From assembly GCF_016888005.1 (NCBI RefSeq), contig NZ_JAFDVE010000003.1:1-64000 (forward strand): a DNA stretch of 64,000 nucleotides. Reading direction: 5' to 3'. A model generated the notes under the pieces. That model made no database searches, was not told the origin of the DNA, and worked only from the letters and a program-made list of their open reading frames with translations. Shown one piece after another: positions 59,198-64,000 of the stretch. Position 1 is the stretch's first letter, and the number at the start of each line of letters is the position of its first letter. Position numbers and translations under genes: made by a program. Source of the stretch: Phycicoccus sp. CSK15P-2 (GTDB taxonomy: Bacteria > Actinomycetota > Actinomycetes > Actinomycetales > Dermatophilaceae).

Positions 59198-59212
59198 CGC
59201 ACCGGCGGCCGG

Positions 59213-60706
59213 TCAGGTCGTGAGCCAGCCCTTGGCGCGGTCCACGGCGTGCGCCCAGTGCGCGCGCTCGTGCTCGCGCGCCGACTCGTCCATCCGTGGC
59301 TCCCAGCTCGACGCCCGCCGCCAGAGCCGCCGCAGCGCGTCGAGGTCCGGCCACACCCCGGCGCTCAGCCCGGCGGCGTAGGCCGCCCCGACGGACACGG
59401 TCTCGGAGAACAGCGGGCGCTCGACGGTCACGTCCAGGACGTCGGCGACGGTCTGCATCAGCAGGTGGTTCGTCGTCATCCCGCCGTCGACCCGTAGCGT
59501 GTCCGGCCGGGTGCCGGACGTCTGCTCGACGGCGTCGACGACCTCGGCCGTCTGCCACGCCGTCGCCTCGAGCACCCCGCGCGCCAGATGCCCCCGCGAC
59601 ACGTACGACGTCAGCCCGACGATCACCCCACGGGCGTCGGCGTCCCACTGCGGCGCGTACAGGCCGGAGAAGGCGGGGACGACGTAGCAGCCGCCGTTGT
59701 CCTCGACGGTCGCGGCGAGCGTCTCGATGCGCGGGGCGGTCTCGACGAGGCCGATGTTGTCGCGGCACCACTGGACGAGAGAGCCGCTGACCGCCATGGA
59801 CCCCTCGAGCGCGAACACCGGCTGCTCCCCGGGGAGGACGTAGGCGACCGTCGCGAGCAGACCGGTCGTGGACCGTGGCCGGGTGGTGCCCGTGTTGACG
59901 AGGAGGAACGCCCCGGTCCCGTAGGTGCACTTGCTCTGTCCCTCGTCGAAGCACGTCTGGCCGAAGAGCGCGGCCTGCTGGTCCCCCATCGTGGCGGCGA
60001 TCGGCACTCCCGGCAGCACGTCGTCGCAGACGGCGTACGTCTCGGCGGTGGAGCGGATCTCGGGCAGCAGGGCCTCCGGCACCCCGAAGACGGACAGCAG
60101 CCGCGAGTCCCAGGCGAGGGTCTCGATGTTCATCAGGTTCGTCCGGCTCGCGTTCGTCACGTCCGTCACGTGCACGCCGCCGCCGAGGTTCCAGACGAGC
60201 CAGGTCTCCATCGTCCCGAACGCCACCTCGCCCGCCCGGGCCCGCTTCTCCAGGTCGGGGACGGTGTCGAGCAGCCAGCGCAGCCGGGAGGCCGCGAAGT
60301 ACGTCGCGGGCGGGATGCCCGACAGCTCGAGCACCGTCGCGCCGTGGCCTGCGGCGACGACGTCGTCGACGACCCCGCTGGCCCGGGTGTCCTCCCAGGT
60401 GATGACGGGCGACAGCGGCCGGCCCGTCCGTCGGTCCCAGACGAGGCAGGACTCCCGCTGGTTCGCGATGCCGAGGGCGATGACGTCGGCCGGCGTGGCC
60501 CCGGCGTCGGACAGGGCCTGCGGCACGACCCGCCGCACGTTGCCCCAGATCTCGCTCGCGTCGTGCTCGGACCAGCCGGGCTGCGGGTGACGGTGCGAGT
60601 GCTCGCGCTGGGCGAGGCTGACGAGCCGGCCGGCCTCGTCGAACAGCAGGCATCGCGTCGACCCGGTGCCCTGGTCGATGGCCGCCACGTACCCGGCGCC
60701 GCTCAC
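59213..60706 (-). CDS. glpK: Glycerol kinase (second copy)
   Basis: A 497-residue FGGY-family glycerol kinase, converting glycerol to glycerol-3-phosphate. It shows VAAIDQGTGSTRCLLFDEAG (phosphate 1), SPVITWEDTRASG, TMGDQQAALFGQTCFDEGQSKCTYGTGAFLLVNTG (FGGY signature 2) and LRVDGGMTTNHLLMQ. It differs considerably from the glpK fragment at 63261-64000. GTG start; the start overlaps the stop of the iclR gene by 4 nt, so it is the last gene of the glpK-glpD-iclR-glpK run. Confidence 0.9.
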   Translation of the reverse strand: MSGAGYVAAIDQGTGSTRCLLFDEAGRLVSLAQREHSHRHPQPGWSEHDASEIWGNVRRVVPQALSDAGATPADVIALGIANQRESCLVWDRRTGRPLSPVITWEDTRASGVVDDVVAAGHGATVLELSGIPPATYFAASRLRWLLDTVPDLEKRARAGEVAFGTMETWLVWNLGGGVHVTDVTNASRTNLMNIETLAWDSRLLSVFGVPEALLPEIRSTAETYAVCDDVLPGVPIAATMGDQQAALFGQTCFDEGQSKCTYGTGAFLLVNTGTTRPRSTTGLLATVAYVLPGEQPVFALEGSMAVSGSLVQWCRDNIGLVETAPRIETLAATVEDNGGCYVVPAFSGLYAPQWDADARGVIVGLTSYVSRGHLARGVLEATAWQTAEVVDAVEQTSGTRPDTLRVDGGMTTNHLLMQTVADVLDVTVERPLFSETVSVGAAYAAGLSAGVWPDLDALRRLWRRASSWEPRMDESAREHERAHWAHAVDRAKGWLTT

Positions 60707-61458
60707 GGGAGCATCGCCATCGCCCGGGAGACGAAGCCGGCCGCCCGGACCAGGCAGGTCAGCACCTCCTTCGCGGCGTCGCCCCGCTCCAGCACCTCGT
60801 CCCGGGAACCGAGGGTCGCGAGGGCGGCGACGAGGTCGCCGAGGGCGTCCCGGACCGGGACCGCGATGGCGGTGATGTCGGGGAAGTACTCGCCGGACTC
60901 CACGGCGTAGCCGTCCCGGAGGATGCGGGTGGACTCCGCGGCGAGGTCGTCGTGGGAGGACAGGGTGAAGCGGGTGAACGTCTCGAGCCGGTCGGGCAGG
61001 ACGGGCCGGCCGGGACGGGCGTGGGCGAGCAGCACCTTGCCGAGCGCGGTGGCGTGCAGCGGCAGCCCCTCGCCGACCCGGAGCCGCTGCGGGCTGTTGT
61101 CCGGCCGGTAGACGTGTTGGACGATGACGGCCTCGTCCCGGTCGGGCCACGCGAGCTGCACCTCGAGACCGGTCTCGGCCGCGAGCCGGTCCATCCACGG
61201 CGTGGCGGCACTGCGCAGGTCGGCGGGGTCGACGGAGCGTGCGAGCCCGTCGAGCCGGTGCGACACCCGGTAGCGGCTGGTCGACCGGTCCTGCTCGACC
61301 CATCCGGCCGAGCGCAGCGTCGCGAGCAGGCCGTGGACCGTGCTCTTGGGCAGCTCGACCGCTGCGGAGATCTCGACGAGGTCGAGGGGGCGCCCGGCAC
61401 CGGCGAGCAGCGTCACGAGCGACGCTGCCCGCAGGACGGACTGGACCGGCCGGGTCAC
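60703..61458 (-). CDS. IclR-family transcriptional regulator
   Basis: A 251-residue IclR regulator. The winged HTH occupies about 1-65 (RPVQSVLRAASLVTLL ... LDLVEISAAVELPKSTVHGLLATLRSAGWVEQD) and the ligand-binding domain follows (DNSPQRLRVGEGLPLHATALGKVLLAHA; VESGEYFPDITAIAVPVRD). Placed between glpD and a glycerol kinase gene in one transcript, it very likely controls glycerol catabolism, with glycerol or glycerol-3-phosphate as effector (inference). GTG start at 61458, 16 bp after the glpD stop. Confidence 0.9.
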   Translation of the reverse strand: MTRPVQSVLRAASLVTLLAGAGRPLDLVEISAAVELPKSTVHGLLATLRSAGWVEQDRSTSRYRVSHRLDGLARSVDPADLRSAATPWMDRLAAETGLEVQLAWPDRDEAVIVQHVYRPDNSPQRLRVGEGLPLHATALGKVLLAHARPGRPVLPDRLETFTRFTLSSHDDLAAESTRILRDGYAVESGEYFPDITAIAVPVRDALGDLVAALATLGSRDEVLERGDAAKEVLTCLVRAAGFVSRAMAMLP

Positions 61459-61474
61459 CGACGGCAGGGCCCGG

Positions 61475-63193
61475 TCACGACAGTGCCCGTTCGACGGCGC
61501 GCCGGCGGATGTCGGGGGCGACGAGGCGCTCGGCGTTGGCCTCCCGGTCCTCGGTGGCGCGCTGGGACTCGCGCTCGGCGTCCACCCTGGCCCGGTAGGC
61601 CCCGACCTCGTCGCGGGCGCGGGCCTCGTCCCAGCCGAGCACCGGCCCGACGATCGCCGCGACCTCCGGTGCGCACACGGTGCCCCGGTCGCGGGTCTCG
61701 ATGGAGATGCGGGTGCGCCGGGCGAGGACGTCGTCGAGGTGCAGCGCACCCTCGTGCGTCACGGCGTGGAGCACCTCGACCCGCAGGTACTCCGGAGCCC
61801 CCTCGAGGGGCGCCCAGAGGTCGGGGTCGCCGGCGGCGACGTCGAAGAGCTCGGAGATGAGGGAACCATATCGACCGAGCAGGTGCTCGATGCGCCACAC
61901 GGGCAGCCCGGTGTCCCGGGCGATCTGCACCGTACGGTGCACGAGAGCCGGGTAGCCCTCCGCGCCGAGCAGCGGGATGCGGTCGGTGACGCTGTCCGGG
62001 AGGGTGCCGGGCAGATCGGCCCCGGCGGCGTCGACGGCGTCCGCGGCCATCACCCGGTAGGTCGTGTACTTCCCTCCGGCGATCGTCACCAGACCCGGCT
62101 GCGGCCGGGCGACGGCGTGCTCGCGCGACAGCTGGGAGGTGGAGTCGCTCTCGCCCGCGAGCAGCGGCCGCAGCCCTGCGTAGACGCCCTCGATGTCGTC
62201 GTGGGTGAGCGGGGAGACGAGCACGGTGTTGACGTGCTCGAGGATGTAGTCGATGTCGGTCCGGCTGGCGGCGGGGTGGGCCTTGTCGAGGTCCCAGTCG
62301 GTGTCCGTCGTGCCGATGACCCAGTGCGTGCCCCACGGGATGACGAAGAGCACCGAGGTCTCGGTGCGCAGGATGATGCCGGTCTCGGCGTCGATCCGGT
62401 GTCGCGGGACGACCACGTGGACTCCCTTGGAGGCGCGGACGTGGAACCGGCCCCGGGACCCGGCGAGGGCCTGGACGTCGTCGGTCCACACCCCGGTGGC
62501 GTTGACGACGACGCTCGTGCGCACCTGCCCCTCCGCCCCGGTCTCGGCGTCGAGCAGCCGGGCGCCGACGACCCGTTCGCCCACCCTTTCCAGGCCCGTC
62601 ACCTGCACCGAGGTGAGCACGGTCGCCCCGTAGGCGGCCGCGGTGCGGGCCAGGGTCATCGTGTGCCGGGCGTCGTCGGCCCGGGCGTCGTAGTAGCGCA
62701 GTGCCCCGATGCAGGCGTCCTCGCGGAGCCCCGGGGCGAGCTTGCGCACCCGTCTCCGGCTCAGCTGCTCGTGGCCGGGCACCGAGCGGGCGCCGCCCAT
62801 CCGGTCGTAGAGCGTCAGCCCGGCCGTGACGTACGGCCGCTCCCACACCCGGTGGGTCAGCGGGTAGAGGAACGACACCGGCTTGACGAGGTGCGGTGCG
62901 AGTCGGGTCAGCATGAGCTCGCGCTCCCGCAGGGCCTCGCGCACGAGCGGGAAGTCCAGCTGCTCGAGGTAGCGCAGCCCGCCGTGGAACAGCTTCGAGG
63001 AGCGCGACGACGTGCCGGAGGCGAGGTCGGACTGTTCGACGAGGGCGACGCGCAGGCCGCGGGTCACGGCGTCGAGCGCGACCCCCGAGCCGGTGACCCC
63101 GCCACCGACGACGAGGACGTCGACCTCGGCGCCGTCCAGGGCGGTCCAGGCCTCCCGGCGGGCCTCGGGGGAGAGCGGTCGGTGGTCGGTCAT
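61475..63193 (-). CDS. glpD: Aerobic glycerol-3-phosphate dehydrogenase
   Basis: A 572-residue FAD-dependent enzyme oxidising glycerol-3-phosphate to dihydroxyacetone phosphate and passing electrons to quinone at the membrane. VDVLVVGGGVTGSGVALDAVTRGLRVALVE is the FAD-binding motif; SGTSSRSSKLFHGGLRYLEQ and RPYVTAGLTLYDRMGG are classic GlpD blocks, and GTTDTDWDLDKAHP, IEGVYAGLRPLLAG and TIAGGKYTTYRVMAADAVDAAG follow. A C-terminal DAO_C domain lies from about 430. ATG at 63193. Part of a glycerol operon with two kinases and an IclR regulator. Confidence 0.95.
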   Translation of the reverse strand: MTDHRPLSPEARREAWTALDGAEVDVLVVGGGVTGSGVALDAVTRGLRVALVEQSDLASGTSSRSSKLFHGGLRYLEQLDFPLVREALRERELMLTRLAPHLVKPVSFLYPLTHRVWERPYVTAGLTLYDRMGGARSVPGHEQLSRRRVRKLAPGLREDACIGALRYYDARADDARHTMTLARTAAAYGATVLTSVQVTGLERVGERVVGARLLDAETGAEGQVRTSVVVNATGVWTDDVQALAGSRGRFHVRASKGVHVVVPRHRIDAETGIILRTETSVLFVIPWGTHWVIGTTDTDWDLDKAHPAASRTDIDYILEHVNTVLVSPLTHDDIEGVYAGLRPLLAGESDSTSQLSREHAVARPQPGLVTIAGGKYTTYRVMAADAVDAAGADLPGTLPDSVTDRIPLLGAEGYPALVHRTVQIARDTGLPVWRIEHLLGRYGSLISELFDVAAGDPDLWAPLEGAPEYLRVEVLHAVTHEGALHLDDVLARRTRISIETRDRGTVCAPEVAAIVGPVLGWDEARARDEVGAYRARVDAERESQRATEDREANAERLVAPDIRRRAVERALS

Positions 63194-63260
63194 CGTGCTC
63201 CTCGTCGGTGTGGGACGGGTGGTGCCGCGCCGGGGCCGGGCCCCGGGCCCCGACGCGGTG

Positions 63261-64000
63261 TCAGTCGACGTCGTCGTCGACCCAGTCGAGGGTCTTGGTG
63301 ACGGCCTTCTTCCAGTTGCGGTACAGGCGCTCGCGCTCGGCCTCGTCCAGCTGCGGCGTCCAGCGCTTGTCCTCGCCCCAGTTCGCGGTGATCTCGTCGG
63401 TCGAGGACCAGTAGCCGACCGCGAGCCCTGCGGCGTACGCCGCACCGAGCGCGGTCGTCTCGGCCACCTTCGGCCGGACGACGTCGACGCCGAGGATGTC
63501 GGCCTGGAACTGCATGAGCGTCTCGTTGACGACCATGCCGCCGTCGACCTTGAGCTCGCTGAGCGTCACCCCGGAGTCGGCGTCCATCGCGTCGAGCACC
63601 TCCCGGGTCTGGAAGGCGGTCGACTCCAGCACGGCGCGGGCGATGTGCCCCTTGTTGACGTACCGGGTGAGGCCCACGAGCGCGCCGCGTGCGTCCGGGC
63701 GCCAGTGTGGCGCGAACAGTCCGGAGAACGCCGGGACGAAGTAGGCGCCGCCGTTGTCGTCGACGCTCGTCGCGAGGTCCTCGATCTCCGGGGCGCTCGA
63801 GATCATCCCGAGGTTGTCGCGCATCCACTGCACGAGCGACCCGGTGACGGCGATGGAGCCCTCGAGCGCGTACACGGTGTCGGCGTCCCCGAGCTTGTAG
63901 CAGACCGTCGTCAGCAGGCCGTTCTCGCTCGGCACCTGCTCGGTTCCCGTGTTGAGCAGCATGAAGTTGCCGGTGCCGTAGGTGTTCTTCGCCATGCCCT
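63261..64000 (-). CDS. glpK: Glycerol kinase, C-terminal part (cut by window edge)
   Basis: The C-terminal 246 residues or so of a glycerol kinase running off the right edge; the N-terminal half lies beyond 64000. It shows the signature [86 protein letters not shown] and the tail [21 protein letters not shown]. This fits the canonical housekeeping GlpK. It is the first gene seen of the minus-strand glycerol operon, 67 bp before glpD. Confidence 0.9.
   Translation of the reverse strand, partial: GMAKNTYGTGNFMLLNTGTEQVPSENGLLTTVCYKLGDADTVYALEGSIAVTGSLVQWMRDNLGMISSAPEIEDLATSVDDNGGAYFVPAFSGLFAPHWRPDARGALVGLTRYVNKGHIARAVLESTAFQTREVLDAMDADSGVTLSELKVDGGMVVNETLMQFQADILGVDVVRPKVAETTALGAAYAAGLAVGYWSSTDEITANWGEDKRWTPQLDEAERERLYRNWKKAVTKTLDWVDDDVD

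Noticed and set aside
1-64000. CRISPR arrays, tRNA or rRNA genes, prophage or integrative elements
   Set aside because: No regularly spaced repeats, no cloverleaf-like sequences, no integrase and no rRNA-like stretches were recognisable.

Overview
This window is a high-GC stretch of an actinobacterial chromosome. Codon third positions are almost always G or C, GTG starts are common, and genes are packed with 1-11 nt stop/start overlaps. The gene set (gpgS-folP2 pair, sunset-domain protein, AlaA-type aminotransferase, paired crcB, MSMEG-type nitrogen-starvation cluster, GH92 mannosidase) fits the Micrococcales. Dermatophilaceae/Intrasporangiaceae is my best guess, made from family resemblance only. 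The window is almost entirely chromosomal; the only mobile-element trace is an IS481-type transposase tail with end repeats at positions 79-387, next to a MazEF-like toxin-antitoxin pair (419-953).

Layout. 1.0-7.2 kb: two membrane/lipid modules (dedA-glycosyltransferase-DUF998 on the minus strand; PAP2 phosphatase-dedA on the plus strand) flank a NarL-type two-component system. 7.3-16.7 kb: an alpha/beta hydrolase diverges from a ten-kilobase co-directional operon that I identify as a Nit1C (cyanide-assimilation / nitrogen-starvation) cluster. Its order is amidohydrolase, NitB, radical-SAM NitD, fused GNAT-AIRS NitE/F, nitrilase NitC, NitG, flavoprotein NitH, a second nitrilase-fold protein that has lost its catalytic Glu and Cys, and an MSMEG_0565-type glycosyltransferase. 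A GlnR-like box lies just upstream of the first gene. 16.8-28 kb: GH13 glycosidase, PhoX-like Tat protein, TetR/SDR divergent pair with a clear operator, formylglycine-generating enzyme without a local sulfatase, DHA2 efflux pump, a degenerate SDR, then doxX-gpgS-folP2 and a LigB-like protein.

28-37 kb: a very large secreted GH92 alpha-mannosidase with its divergent LacI regulator and a perfect operator-like palindrome, a permuted papain-like hydrolase and a secreted subtilase. 37-43 kb: alaA-crcB-crcB on the minus strand, then an OmpR/HK two-component system with a thioredoxin lipoprotein and a CcdA-like protein. 42.9-48.2 kb: a five-gene overlapping operon resembling olefin/beta-lactone biosynthesis (OleA-, OleC- and OleD-like enzymes) but with a GT2 glycosyltransferase and a cytochrome P450 and no OleB. 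48.2-59.2 kb: ATL protein, PQQ-type dehydrogenase lipoprotein, an AbiEi/DUF559-like gene flanked by an extreme G/C homopolymer tract and by inverted repeats, transporter plus PLP decarboxylase, acyl-CoA synthetase and a hyperacidic sunset-domain protein with tandem repeats. 59.2-64 kb: glycerol catabolism on the minus strand (glpK copy cut by the window edge, glpD, iclR regulator, second glpK).

The most unusual systems are the Nit1C operon with its catalytically dead nitrilase paralogue, and the OleA/GT2/OleC/P450/OleD operon whose product I cannot predict. All family assignments come from reading motifs by eye; no database search was run.
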